Positions 9,204 through 19,500 of a stretch of 64,000 bases of DNA are shown in pieces. Below the pieces are notes generated by a model. The model did no database searches, was not told the DNA's origin, and was given only the letters and a program-made list of their open reading frames with translations. The stretch is from positions 124,001 to 188,000 of the forward strand of contig JACRNC010000011.1 in the NCBI GenBank assembly GCA_016219375.1, in the 5' to 3' direction. The DNA comes from Burkholderiales bacterium. GTDB taxonomy: Bacteria; Pseudomonadota; Gammaproteobacteria; Burkholderiales; Burkholderiaceae_C. The position numbers were made by a program, and so were the translations under genes. The number at the start of each line of letters is the position of its first letter. The stretch's first letter is position 1.

Positions 9204-10150
9204 ACCTTCGTCTAGCACTCAACCGACTGCGCCGGCGGCTGCCGCGCCGGCGCCACGTGCTGCCCGCCGGGCGCTTTGCGGGTACCTCGCGCTGGCTCGA
9301 ATCGACCCAGGAGGTGGCGCGCTGGGAGCGCGTGCGCCGCGCCGGCATGCGCTGGGGCATCTGGGGCGCGGTGCTGGGCACGCTGATCGGCATCGTGCTG
9401 TTCGCGCCGGCGGCCTGGCTGGCGTCCGCCGTGGGGCGGGCCACCGACGGCCGGCTGCTGCTGGCGGATGCCCAGGGCACCGTCTGGAGCGGCAGCGCCG
9501 TGGCCGTGCTCACCGGCGGGGCCGGCAGCCGCGATGCGCGTACGCTGCCCGGCCGCCTGTCGTGGACGCTGCGCCCGCACGGCATGGGCCTGGCGCTGAC
9601 GCTGGAGCAGCCCTGCTGCCTCAACGGCCGGCCGGTGGTCACGGTCAAGCCCGGCCTGGGGCGCATGCTGGTGACGGTGGACGGCACGGCAGGCACGACA
9701 GGCATGACCGCCCCAACCGGCGACTGGCTCGGCCAGTGGCCGGCGGCCTGGCTGGCCGGCCTGGGCACGCCCTGGAACACGCTGGACCTGGGCGGCGCGT
9801 TGCGCCTGTCCACCCAGGGCCTGGCGCTGGAGTGGGTACAGGGCCGCTGGCGCATGGCCGGGCAGGCCGAGCTGGCGCTGCGCGAGGTGTCCTCGCGCGT
9901 GACCACGCTGGAGCGCCTGGGCAGCTACCGGCTGATGATCGCCGGCGACGCGGCCACCGGCGGGGCGACGATGTCGCTCTTTACCGAAAGCGGCGCGCTG
10001 CAGCTCAGCGGCTCGGGCCAGTGGGACGCCGCCGGTGCGCGCTTCCGCGGCGAGGCCCGCGCGGCCGAGGGCCAGCAGGGCGCGCTGGACAACCTGTTGA
10101 ACATCATCGGGCGGCGCGCAGGCGACCGCTCCATCATCTCGATCGGATGA
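9200..10150 (+). CDS. gspN: Type II secretion system protein GspN
   Basis: TM helix then ...ADAQGTVWSGSAVAVLTGG; ATGA overlap with gspM. Confidence 0.85.
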   Translation: MNLRLALNRLRRRLPRRRHVLPAGRFAGTSRWLESTQEVARWERVRRAGMRWGIWGAVLGTLIGIVLFAPAAWLASAVGRATDGRLLLADAQGTVWSGSAVAVLTGGAGSRDARTLPGRLSWTLRPHGMGLALTLEQPCCLNGRPVVTVKPGLGRMLVTVDGTAGTTGMTAPTGDWLGQWPAAWLAGLGTPWNTLDLGGALRLSTQGLALEWVQGRWRMAGQAELALREVSSRVTTLERLGSYRLMIAGDAATGGATMSLFTESGALQLSGSGQWDAAGARFRGEARAAEGQQGALDNLLNIIGRRAGDRSIISIG

Positions 10151-10154
10151 CCCC

Positions 10155-12626
10155 ATGACCTCATCACACCGGTCTGCTCACCCGACCGCGCCTGGCCTGA
10201 CCGCCGCGGCCCCGGCCCGGACGCCCTCCGGTACAGGCGCCGCCCGGCGCCTGGCCCGCACGGCGGTGGCCTGCGGCGTGGCCCTGGCCCAGCTGGCGCC
10301 GGTGCTCGCGCCCGCGGCCTGGGCCCAGGGCGCGCACCGCCGCGCCGCCGCCCAGCCGGCCACCGTCACGGTCAACTTCGTCAATGCCGACATCGAAGGC
10401 GTGGCCCGCGCGATGGGCGCCATCCTCGACCGCCAGATCGTCGTCGACCCACGCGTCAAAGGCACGATCACCCTCTACAGCGAGCAGCCGCTGACCCCGC
10501 GCGAGGCCTATCTCAACTTCCTGGCCGCGCTGCGCGGGCAGGGCTTCGCGGTCGTCGAGGCTTCGGGCCTGCTCAAGGTCGTGCCCGAGGCCGAGGCCAA
10601 GCTGCAGACCGACACCGTGGCCGTGGGCGCGGTGCCCGCGCGCGGCGACCAGATCCTCACGCAGATCTTCCGCCTGCAGCATGAGAGCGCGCTGGGCCTG
10701 GTCACGGTGCTGCGCCCGCTGATCACGCCCAACAACACCATCAACGCCAACGCGGCCAACAACTCGCTGGTCGTCACCGACTACGCCGACAACCTGCAGC
10801 GCATCGCCAAGATCATCGCGGCGATGGACGTGCCGGCCACGACCGACCTGGAGGTCATCCCGCTGCGCCACGCGCTGGCGCTGGACGTGGCGCCGGTGCT
10901 GCAGAAGCTCTCCGAGTCGCCCGCGGCCCCCGGCACGGCCGGCGCGGCGGCGGCCGGCGGCGTGCTGGTCATGCCCGACGCCCGCACCAACAGCCTGATG
11001 GTGCGCGCGCCCAATGCCGCGCGGCTGGCCGCGCTGCGCTCGCTCATCGCCAAGCTCGACCGGCCCAACGAGGCCGGCACCGCCGGCAGCGGCATCTACG
11101 TGGTCTACCTGCGCAATGCCGATGCCACGCGGCTGGCGCAGATCCTGCGCGCGTCCTTCAGCCCGGACGCGCGGGGCGGCAGCGGCAGCGGCGGTACCTC
11201 CGGCGGCTCAGGCGGCGGCACTGCCACCACGCCCACCGCCACGGCGACGTCTGCAGGCACCGGCACCAACACCGCCACCAGCGGCACGTCCAGCACCTCG
11301 GCCGGCTCGTCGCCGCAGGCCACCTCGCCGGTCAATGCCGCGGCCGCGCCGTCCACCGGCGGCTTCATCCAGGCGGACCCGGCGACCAACTCGCTGATCA
11401 TCACCGCCAGCGAGCCGCTGTACCGCCAGCTGCGCGCGGTCATCGACCAGCTGGACGGCCGCCGCGCGCAGATCTATGTCGAGTCGATGATCGTCGAGGT
11501 CAATGCCGACAAGGTGGCCGAGATCGGCGTGCAGTGGCAGGGCCTGATCGGCAACAACGGCGACAAGAACGGCCTGGCGCTGGGCACCAACTTCGGCAGC
11601 ACCGGCAACCTGGCCACGCTCACCACCAGCCAGCTCACGGGCTCCACCAGCGGCATCACGCTCAACACCGGCCTCAACCTGGGGCTGATCCACAACTTCT
11701 CGGGCACCTACGCCCTGGGCGCGCTGGCCAACTTCCTGCAGACGCAGACCGACGCCAACATCCTGTCCACGCCCAACATCGTGGCCCTGGACAACGAGGA
11801 GGCCAAGATCGTCGTCGGCCAGAACGTGCCCTTCGTCACCGGCCAGTACACCAACAACAACACGTCCAACGGCTCGGTCAACCCCTTCACCACCGTCGAG
11901 CGCAAGGACGTCGGCCTGACGCTGCGCATCCGCCCGCAGATCGGCGAGGACGGCACGGTGCGCATGACGATCTACCAGGAGAACTCCAGCGTCCAGTCCG
12001 GCACCACGGCCAACACCAACGGCCCGACCACCAACAAGAGCTCGATCGAGACCACGGTGGTGGTCAACGACCGGCAGGTGATCGTGCTGGGCGGCCTGCT
12101 CAAGGACCAGCAGCAGGAGACGGTGAGCAAGGTGCCGCTGCTGGGCGACGCGCCGGTCATCGGCGGCCTGTTCCGCAACACCAATCGCGGCCGCACCAAG
12201 CAGAACCTGATGGTCTTCCTGCGCCCGGTGGTGCTGCGCACGCAGGACGCCACCAGCGCACTGAGCCTGGACCGCTACGACCTCATCCGCGCTGCGCAGC
12301 AGTCGGCCCAGCCGCGGCCCAGCGTGGTCATGCCCAATGACGGCCCGGTGCTGCCGCTGCTGGCCCCGGGCGAGCCGCGGCAGTCGCCGGGCAGCCTGCC
12401 GGGTGAGCTGCGCATGGCCCCGCCGCCGTGGACGCCGTCCGGCACGGCGCCTGCCGCGGTGCCGGCGCAGACCGCGCCCGCCGTCGTGCCCGCGCCCGGG
12501 CCCGAGCCGGCCACGGTCAACCCGGTGCCCGCGGCGCAGAGCCAGGCGCGGCCCCTGGGCGCAACGGGTGCGACGGGTGGCGCCGGCAGCACCCCGGCCA
12601 CCCCGACGACCACCACCACGCCCTGA
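10155..12626 (+). CDS. gspD: Type II secretion secretin GspD
   Basis: N0/N1/N2/N3 secretin repeats and [10 protein letters not shown]...[33 protein letters not shown] secretin core. Confidence 0.97.
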   Translation: MTSSHRSAHPTAPGLTAAAPARTPSGTGAARRLARTAVACGVALAQLAPVLAPAAWAQGAHRRAAAQPATVTVNFVNADIEGVARAMGAILDRQIVVDPRVKGTITLYSEQPLTPREAYLNFLAALRGQGFAVVEASGLLKVVPEAEAKLQTDTVAVGAVPARGDQILTQIFRLQHESALGLVTVLRPLITPNNTINANAANNSLVVTDYADNLQRIAKIIAAMDVPATTDLEVIPLRHALALDVAPVLQKLSESPAAPGTAGAAAAGGVLVMPDARTNSLMVRAPNAARLAALRSLIAKLDRPNEAGTAGSGIYVVYLRNADATRLAQILRASFSPDARGGSGSGGTSGGSGGGTATTPTATATSAGTGTNTATSGTSSTSAGSSPQATSPVNAAAAPSTGGFIQADPATNSLIITASEPLYRQLRAVIDQLDGRRAQIYVESMIVEVNADKVAEIGVQWQGLIGNNGDKNGLALGTNFGSTGNLATLTTSQLTGSTSGITLNTGLNLGLIHNFSGTYALGALANFLQTQTDANILSTPNIVALDNEEAKIVVGQNVPFVTGQYTNNNTSNGSVNPFTTVERKDVGLTLRIRPQIGEDGTVRMTIYQENSSVQSGTTANTNGPTTNKSSIETTVVVNDRQVIVLGGLLKDQQQETVSKVPLLGDAPVIGGLFRNTNRGRTKQNLMVFLRPVVLRTQDATSALSLDRYDLIRAAQQSAQPRPSVVMPNDGPVLPLLAPGEPRQSPGSLPGELRMAPPPWTPSGTAPAAVPAQTAPAVVPAPGPEPATVNPVPAAQSQARPLGATGATGGAGSTPATPTTTTTP

Positions 12627-12648
12627 CCCCGCCTCTGCAGGAGCCGAC

Positions 12649-14070
12649 ATGGGTGCCCGCCATCCGCTTCCCTATGCCTATGCCAAGGCCCACACCCTGC
12701 TGCTGGAGGACGACGGCCGGCAGGTGACGCTGTGGGCCGGCGAGCAGCCGGACCTGAAGGCCCTGTCCGAGGTCATGCGCCTCTATCAGGTGGACGCCAT
12801 CGAGCGCGACACCTCCGCCGCCCTGGCCCAGCGCATCCAGGCCGCCTACGCGGGCGGCGAGGGCAGCGCCGCGGCCGTTGTCGGCGAGGTGGAAAGCGCC
12901 GTGGACCTGTCCAAGCTCATGCAGGACCTGCCCGCCGTGGAGGACCTGCTGGAGTCGGCCAACGATGCGCCCATCATCCGCATGCTCAACGCGCTGCTCA
13001 CGCAGGCGGCCAAGGACGGCGCATCGGACATCCACATCGAGCCCTACGAGCGCAGCTCCAGCGTGCGCTTCCGCGTGGACGGCACGCTGCGCGAGGTGGT
13101 GCAGCCCAACAAGGCGCTGCATGCCGCGCTGATCAGCCGGTTGAAGATCATGGCCGAGCTCGACATCGCCGAGAAGCGCCTGCCCCAGGACGGCCGCATC
13201 AGCCTGCGCATCGGCGGGCGGGCCATCGACGTGCGCGTGTCCACGCTGCCCTCGGCTCATGGCGAGCGGGCGGTGCTGCGCCTGCTGGACAAGGGTGAGG
13301 CCCGCTTCACGCTGGAGTCGCTGGGCATGAGCGGCGACACGCTCGCGCGCTTCGACCGCCTGCTGCGCCAGCCGCACGGCATCGTGCTGGTCACCGGGCC
13401 CACCGGCTCGGGCAAGACCACCACGCTCTACGCCGGCCTGGGCCGCATCGACACCAGCACCACCAACGTGCTCACCGTGGAAGACCCGGTGGAGTACGAG
13501 CTGGCCGGCATCGGCCAGACACAGGTCAACGCCAAGATCGACCTGACCTTTGCCAAGGCCCTGCGCGCCATCCTGCGCCAGGACCCGGACGTGATCATGA
13601 TCGGCGAGATCCGCGACTTCGAGACCGCGCAGATCGCCGTGCAGGCCTCGCTCACCGGCCACCTGGTGCTGGCCACGCTGCACACCAACGACGCGCCCAG
13701 CGCGGTGACGCGGCTGATCGACATGGGCATCGAGCCCTTCCTGCTGTCGTCGTCCCTGCTGGGCGTGCTGGCCCAGCGCCTGGTGCGCAAGCTCTGCCCG
13801 GTGTGCCGCCGGCAAGACGGCAACGGCAGATGGCACCCCGTGGGCTGCGACGCCTGCGCCCAGAGCGGCTACAAGGGCCGCACCGGCATCTACGAGCTGA
13901 TGGTGGCCGACGACGCCGTGCGCGCGCTGATCCACAGCCGCGCGGCCGAGTCGCGCCTCTTCGTTGCGGCCGAGCAGGCCGGCATGAAGACCATGCGCGA
14001 GGACGGCGAACGCCTGGTGGCCGAGGGCATCACCTCGCTGCCGGAGCTGATGCGGGTCACACGAGAATGA
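12649..14070 (+). CDS. gspE: Type II secretion ATPase GspE
   Basis: Walker [16 protein letters not shown], Asp box, tetracysteine CPVC...CDAC. Confidence 0.97.
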   Translation: MGARHPLPYAYAKAHTLLLEDDGRQVTLWAGEQPDLKALSEVMRLYQVDAIERDTSAALAQRIQAAYAGGEGSAAAVVGEVESAVDLSKLMQDLPAVEDLLESANDAPIIRMLNALLTQAAKDGASDIHIEPYERSSSVRFRVDGTLREVVQPNKALHAALISRLKIMAELDIAEKRLPQDGRISLRIGGRAIDVRVSTLPSAHGERAVLRLLDKGEARFTLESLGMSGDTLARFDRLLRQPHGIVLVTGPTGSGKTTTLYAGLGRIDTSTTNVLTVEDPVEYELAGIGQTQVNAKIDLTFAKALRAILRQDPDVIMIGEIRDFETAQIAVQASLTGHLVLATLHTNDAPSAVTRLIDMGIEPFLLSSSLLGVLAQRLVRKLCPVCRRQDGNGRWHPVGCDACAQSGYKGRTGIYELMVADDAVRALIHSRAAESRLFVAAEQAGMKTMREDGERLVAEGITSLPELMRVTRE

Positions 14071-14073
14071 TCA

Positions 14074-14236
14074 GCCCCCAAGCTTGTCGCTTCGCGCCGT
14101 CGCGCCCCCCCGAGGGGGATGCTCCACCCGCCTTGGGGCGGCCCGGCGGCGGTTGGACGCGCCCCCAAGCTTGTCGCTGCGCGCCTTCGCTGCCCCCCGT
14201 GGGGGCCGCATCCGCCTTGGGGCGGCCCGGCGGCGG
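14074..14236. repeat. Two tandem copies (14074-14152, 14161-14236) of a ~78-bp REP-like palindromic element between gspE and gspF
   Basis: Both copies: GCCCCCAAGCTTGTCGCT...CGCGCC...CCCCCC..GGGGG...CGCCTTGGGGCGGCCCGGCGGCGG; outer CCCCAAG/CTTGGGG and inner C-run/G-run inverted repeats. Confidence 0.88.
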
Positions 14237-14253
14237 GTGCTAGAAGAGTCACC

Positions 14254-15468
14254 ATGCCCGCCTTCCGCTTCGAGGCCCTGGATGCCAATGGCCGCAGCAA
14301 GACCGGCCTGATCGAGGCCGACAACCCGCGGGCGGCGCGTTCGCAACTGCGGGCGCAGCAGCTGGTGCCGCTGCAGCTGGAGGCCGTGGGCCAGAGCGAT
14401 GCGCCGGGCAGCAGCGCACGCATGCGCCGCCGCGTGTTCTCCTCCACCGGCCTGGCCATCTGGACCCGCCAGCTCGCCGGCCTGGTCGCCGCCGGCCTGC
14501 CGCTGGAGCGTGCCTTGACCGCCCTGGCCGACGAGGCCGAGGACGAGCGCCAGCGCGAGCTCGTGGCCGGCCTGCGTGCCGAGGTCAACGCCGGCTCGCC
14601 CTTCGCCCGCGCCCTGGCCGGCCGGCCGCGCGAGTTCGACGACATCTACCGCGCCGTGGTCGCCGCCGGCGAGCAGAGCGGCCAGCTCGGCACCGTGCTC
14701 GACAAGCTGGCCGACGACCTGGAAGAGCGCCAGGCCCTGCGCGGCCGGCTGATCGGCGCGGCGCTCTACCCGGCCATCGTCTCGCTGGTGGCCGTGGTCA
14801 TCGTCATCTTCCTGGTCACCTATGTGGTGCCGCAAGTGGCGCAGGTGTTTGCCGGCACCAAGCAGACGCTGCCGCTGCTCACGCGCGTGATGCTGGGCAT
14901 CAGTGCCACGCTGCGCGACTGGGGCTGGCTGATCGCGCTGGCGCTGGCCGGCGGCATCGGCATGCTGGTCTACGCCCGCCGGCAGGAGGCCTTCCGCCTG
15001 CGCTTCGATGCCGCGTGGCTCAACCTGCCGCTCATCGGCCGCCTGGCCCGCGGCTACAACGCCGCGCGCTTTGCCGGCACCCTGGCCATGCTGGCCGGCT
15101 CGGGCGTGCCCATCCTCAAGGCCCTGCAAGCCGCGGCGGAGACGCTGTCCAACCGCGCCATGCGTGCCGACGCGGTCGAGGCCCTGGGCCAGGTGCGCGA
15201 GGGCGCGCCGCTGGCCGCGGCGATCGCGGCCAAGAAGCGCTTTCCGGGCCTCGTGCCCATGTTCGCCCGCCTGGGCGAGCAGACCGGCCAGCTGCCGCAG
15301 ATGCTGCAGCGCTGCGCCAACCAGCTGGGCGCCGAGGTGCAGCGCCGCGCGATGGCCGTGGCCACCATCCTGGAGCCGCTGCTCATCGTCGCGATGGGCC
15401 TGATCGTCATGCTGATCGTGCTGGCGGTGATGCTGCCCATCATCCAGCTCAACACCTTCGTCAAGTAG
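14254..15468 (+). CDS. gspF: Type II secretion inner membrane protein GspF
   Basis: T2SSF domain repeats; three TM segments; C-terminal PIIQLNTFVK. Confidence 0.96.
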   Translation: MPAFRFEALDANGRSKTGLIEADNPRAARSQLRAQQLVPLQLEAVGQSDAPGSSARMRRRVFSSTGLAIWTRQLAGLVAAGLPLERALTALADEAEDERQRELVAGLRAEVNAGSPFARALAGRPREFDDIYRAVVAAGEQSGQLGTVLDKLADDLEERQALRGRLIGAALYPAIVSLVAVVIVIFLVTYVVPQVAQVFAGTKQTLPLLTRVMLGISATLRDWGWLIALALAGGIGMLVYARRQEAFRLRFDAAWLNLPLIGRLARGYNAARFAGTLAMLAGSGVPILKALQAAAETLSNRAMRADAVEALGQVREGAPLAAAIAAKKRFPGLVPMFARLGEQTGQLPQMLQRCANQLGAEVQRRAMAVATILEPLLIVAMGLIVMLIVLAVMLPIIQLNTFVK

Positions 15469-15656
15469 CGCACCAGCCGCACCCCGGCTTGCGGGGCGGC
15501 CCGGCGTTGGGCACGGTCGTTGCTGAATGCTGCACACAGCCCCGGCCAAATAGCGGGCTTTGCCGGTTCTCATCCGCGCACCGCGCTCGCTAGGCTGGGC
15601 TGCACCATCGCAGCACAGGTGGCATCACACGCAGGCAGTCCTGAAGGAGGGTCGGC

Positions 15657-16712
15657 ATGAGCGGCACGGATCTGGTCCCCATCCAGCGCGAGCAATCGTC
15701 GGGCGCCCTGGCCTTGAGCTCGGGAGCATCACACGGCGGCGGCGGCTTTGCCGGCCGCATCCCGATCGCGCACATGCGCAGCGTCTACCGCGTGCAGGAC
15801 ATCGAGCGTCGGCTGGACAAGCTGCCGCCCAAGGAGCACGAGAGCCTGCGCGCCACCTATGAGCGCATGCTCGAGAAGGGCCCGGAGCGCTTCCAGGTCA
15901 AGCCCTCGGGCCTGCCGGCGATGGAGCACCTGTACGACGAGCTGCCCAACTTCACCGAGGCGCTCGATGACCTGAAGCGCCAGCTCGCCCTGTGCCACGA
16001 CAGCCGCGACGCGCTGGAGATCACGCCCATGCTGCTGCTGGGCCCGCCCGGCGTGGGCAAGACGCACTTCGCGCGCGAGGTCTCCAAGCTGCTGGGCACG
16101 GGCTACGGCTTCGTCTCCATGAGCTCGCTGACCGCCGGCTGGGTGCTGTCCGGCGCGTCCAGCCAGTGGAAGGGCGCCCGCCCGGGCAAGGTCTTCGAGA
16201 CGCTGGTCGATGGCCAATATGCCAACCCGGTGATGGTGGTCGATGAGATCGACAAGGCCGGCGGCGAGCAGGCCTACGACCCGCTGGGCTCGCTCTACAG
16301 CCTGCTGGAGCACGACACGGCCGGCGGCTTCATCGACGAGTTCGCCGAGGTGCCCATCGACGCCAGCCAGGTGATCTGGGTGGCCACGGCCAACGAGGCC
16401 CGCGCCATCCCGGATCCCATCCTCAACCGCATGAACGTCTACGAGGTGCAGATGCCCGACCGCGACGCCGCCCGGCGCATCGCGGCCAAGCTCTACCGCA
16501 GCATCCGCGCCGACCACGACTGGGGCTCGCGCTTCGATCCCGAGCCGGCCGACGCGGTGCTGGACGCGATGAGCCAGCTCGCCCCGCGCGAAATGCGCCG
16601 CGCCTGGATGACGGCTTTCGGCAATGCCAAGCTGGATGGCCGCGATGCCATCGAAGCGCGCGACCTGCCGGCCGGCGGCCCGCGACGTGCGCCGATCGGC
16701 TTTGTGCAATGA
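15657..16712 (+). CDS. AAA family ATPase, Lon-like (no protease domain)
   Basis: Walker A GPPGVGKTHFAREV, Walker B VMVVDEIDKAG, sensor region. Confidence 0.85.
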   Translation: MSGTDLVPIQREQSSGALALSSGASHGGGGFAGRIPIAHMRSVYRVQDIERRLDKLPPKEHESLRATYERMLEKGPERFQVKPSGLPAMEHLYDELPNFTEALDDLKRQLALCHDSRDALEITPMLLLGPPGVGKTHFAREVSKLLGTGYGFVSMSSLTAGWVLSGASSQWKGARPGKVFETLVDGQYANPVMVVDEIDKAGGEQAYDPLGSLYSLLEHDTAGGFIDEFAEVPIDASQVIWVATANEARAIPDPILNRMNVYEVQMPDRDAARRIAAKLYRSIRADHDWGSRFDPEPADAVLDAMSQLAPREMRRAWMTAFGNAKLDGRDAIEARDLPAGGPRRAPIGFVQ

Positions 16713-16843
16713 GCCGCGTGAGCGGGGGGCGTCAGTGGGAGTGAACGCCGGATGCGCAGATGGCAGAGCCGGGAGATGAGCGCGCCCGCCGGCGACGCGT
16801 CGCTTGAGCCGCTTGAGCCGCTTGACTCACGCATGATGGCCGC

Positions 16844-17161
16844 ATGAGCAACGACTTCTTCGCCCCGCCGCCCTTCAAGCCCGCCGAGGCCCTGATCGGC
16901 CTGCGTCGTCAGCTGCGCGATCTCAAGCTCACCGAGCGCGCGGGCGCCGATCCCGTGCGCTTCGAGCTGGCCGGCTCCACCGTGCTGGAGCTGCAGGCCC
17001 AGGCCGACGAGGCCGGCGAGCACCTCGTCGCCCGCCTGACCCGCCGCCCGGCGCGCACGCCCGAGTGGGAGACGCGCAGCCTGCGCAGCGGCGCCGACGT
17101 GCGCAGCCTGCTCGACGAGATCCGCCGCCGACTGGCGCGCTGGGACGACGAGCGGGATTAG
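16844..17161 (+). CDS. Conserved hypothetical protein (105 aa)
   Basis: Intact ATG ORF with coding-like composition. Confidence 0.55.
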   Translation: MSNDFFAPPPFKPAEALIGLRRQLRDLKLTERAGADPVRFELAGSTVLELQAQADEAGEHLVARLTRRPARTPEWETRSLRSGADVRSLLDEIRRRLARWDDERD

Positions 17162-17201
17162 ACCCGGCATCCAGACATCGCACGGTGGCCTCGGCTCGCG
17201 G

Positions 17202-17736
17202 TCACCCCTTGGCGCCGGCCGGTTCCACGGCTGGATCGATGCGGCGCTTGCGGGCATCGCGGGTAGTGAGCGGCTGGGTTGCAAAGCTGCGCGCCATCGT
17301 CAGGTCCAGCACCTGGACCTCGCCGTGGCGGTAGGGCGGCGGCGTGCCGTCCCAGCGCAGCCACAGCGCGCTGGACCCCGTCTGCGCGGCATGCCGCAGC
17401 TTGGCCAGCGACCAAGCCTTGTAGGCGCGGTCGATTTCGATGGCCAGCGTAGAGCCGTCGTCAAAGCGGCCGAACACGTCGATGCGCCCCCTTCGCGGCC
17501 CGCGACGCGTCTGCCGAGTCAGCGGGATACCGTGCTCGCTGCCTCACCTGTGCGGCGCAGCTGCGCAGGCGTTGGACCATCTGCCGCGTCAACCAGAGCG
17601 TGCAAGCCCGCGTATCGGCCCACAGGCTGCCGAGCTCGCGTGCGAGCTGCAGCCCCTCATCGAGCAGCCGCGCAACGAACTGTTCGGCCAGTGTCGGGTG
17701 CCAGGCGAGCGGAGGGCCGTCAGTCATGGTCGGCAT
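17202..17736 (-). pseudogene. Hypothetical protein split by a frameshift in a G5 tract
   Basis: Two overlapping minus ORFs (17461-17736 and 17202-17477); deleting one G of the G5 tract (plus-strand C5 17487-17491) joins ...RAAKG to RIDVFGRFDDGSTLAIEIDRA... Confidence 0.65.
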
Positions 17737-17771
17737 GCTGCCATGCAGCGGCGCTGCGTATCATCCCCGCC

Positions 17772-18719
17772 ATGCCTGCTTCGCTGGACGGCCAGCTCGT
17801 CGTCGCCATCTCCTCGCGCGCGCTCTTCGACTTCGAGGAAGAGAACCGCGCCTTCGAATCCGAGGCCGATGACCGGGCCTACATGCAGCTGCAGCTGCAG
17901 CGCCTGGAGCAGCCGGCGCGGCCGGGCGTGGCTTTCTCGCTGGTGCAGAAGCTGCTCGCCTTCAACCTGGCCGGCGAGGCGCCGCGGGTGGAGGTGGTCA
18001 TCCTCTCGCGCAACGACCCGGTGTCCGGCATGCGGGTCTTCCGCTCGGCCGAGGCCTACGGCCTGCCCATCCAGCGCGGCATGTTCTCGCGCGGGCGGCC
18101 GCCCTGGCAGTACCTGCGGCCGCTGCGGGCCAACCTGTTCCTGTCGGCCAACGAGGCCGACGTGCGCTCGGCGCTCAGCGCTGGCGTGCCGGCTGCGCGC
18201 GTGCTGCCGCATGCGGCGCGGGCGGGCGACGCCTGGCCGCACGAGGTGCGTATCGCCTTCGACGGTGACGCGGTGCTGTTCTCCGACGAGGCCGAGCAGG
18301 TCTACCAGAGCCGCGGCCTGGATGCCTTCGTCGCCCACGAGCGCGAGCGTGCGGTCAGTCCGCTGCCCGCCGGCCCGTTCAAGCCGCTGCTGGCCGCGCT
18401 GCATCGCCTGCAGCAGGAAAGCTCGACGAACATGCGCATCCGCACCGCGCTGGTCACCGCGCGCAGCGCCCCGGCGCACGAGCGCGCCATCCGCACGCTG
18501 ATGGACTGGCAGGTGCAGGTCGATGAGGCGATGTTCCTGGGCGGCCTGCCCAAGGGCGAGTTCCTGCGCGAGTTCCAGCCCGATTTCTTCTTCGACGACC
18601 AGACCGGCCACTGCGAAGGCGCCGCCCCGCATGTGCCGGCCGGGCATGTGGCCGCCGGCGTGGTCAACGCCGACCCGCTGGCCGCGGTGCAGCGCGCGGC
18701 GTCGATCCCGCCGGCCTGA
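17772..18719 (+). CDS. 5'-nucleotidase (NT5C1-like)
   Basis: VVAISSRALFDFEEEN...VEVVILSRNDPVSGMRVF...IAFDGDAVLFSDEAE...FFFDDQTGH family motifs. Confidence 0.85.
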   Translation: MPASLDGQLVVAISSRALFDFEEENRAFESEADDRAYMQLQLQRLEQPARPGVAFSLVQKLLAFNLAGEAPRVEVVILSRNDPVSGMRVFRSAEAYGLPIQRGMFSRGRPPWQYLRPLRANLFLSANEADVRSALSAGVPAARVLPHAARAGDAWPHEVRIAFDGDAVLFSDEAEQVYQSRGLDAFVAHERERAVSPLPAGPFKPLLAALHRLQQESSTNMRIRTALVTARSAPAHERAIRTLMDWQVQVDEAMFLGGLPKGEFLREFQPDFFFDDQTGHCEGAAPHVPAGHVAAGVVNADPLAAVQRAASIPPA

Positions 18720-18740
18720 GCGCGGATCGCGCGGCGCCGC

Positions 18741-19337
18741 TCAATCGTCCTTCTTGCGCCGCATCTCGCTGAGGAACAGCTCGCGGATGTTGACCTCGCG
18801 CGGGCCGGGGATGAGCTCGCCGCTCTCCCCGGCGGCCAGGGTGCCGGGGCGGCGCACCGCCAGGTAGAAGCCGCAGAAGCCCGACTGCACCATCATCTTG
18901 GTGGCGTGCTTGAAGCCCATCACGTGCTGGAACTTGAAGCACGGATGGCGCGGCTCGCTCACCGCCAGGTCGCAGTCGGGGAAGCGCAGCACGTCGCCGA
19001 TCCACACCTGGCCTTCGAGCAGGCCCTCGATGGTCAGGTTCTCGCCCAGCATGCCGTGGGGCAACGGATCCCCCCAGCCGGCGGCCTGGGCCTGGGCGCG
19101 CACGGTCTGCCAGAAGGCGTAGTGCTCGATCGGGTAGGCATAGACCGCCTTGGACAGCCCGCCGTGCACGGTCAGGTCGGCCTGCTCGTCGCCCGCCAGG
19201 CCCAGCGGCTGGACCGCGATGCGGCGGGGGTCGTCCAGCGTGCTGGCCGCGCGCTTGCCGATGGCCGTCAGTACACGCTTGCCGTTGATGTCGAGCGGCG
19301 TGGCAGCGGCGGTGTTGATGCTCAGGATGCGGGGCAT
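18741..19337 (-). CDS. MOSC domain-containing protein (YiiM-like)
   Basis: DLTVHGGLSKAVYAYPIEHYAFW...HGMLGENLTIEGL...GDVLRFPDCDLAVSEPRHPCFK. Confidence 0.9.
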   Translation of the reverse strand: MPRILSINTAAATPLDINGKRVLTAIGKRAASTLDDPRRIAVQPLGLAGDEQADLTVHGGLSKAVYAYPIEHYAFWQTVRAQAQAAGWGDPLPHGMLGENLTIEGLLEGQVWIGDVLRFPDCDLAVSEPRHPCFKFQHVMGFKHATKMMVQSGFCGFYLAVRRPGTLAAGESGELIPGPREVNIRELFLSEMRRKKDD

Positions 19338-19500
19338 GGCGGGCAGCTCGTCGGCAGTGCGGAGGAAGCCGCCACCATAGTGCAAAGCGCCGCGCCGGGG
19401 GATGCGTCATCCGGCGCAGATCGCATGGGACCGCGGGTGCTGTGCCCGGCCCCCGGGCGGCTCACGGCTACCGGCTCGATCTGCCGGCCGCGGCCCTTGC

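Noticed and set aside
15481-15515. Third copy of the gspE-gspF repeat (cggcttgcggggcggcccggcg)
   Set aside because: Only a short GC-rich segment resembles the repeat 3' end; insufficient to call a copy.
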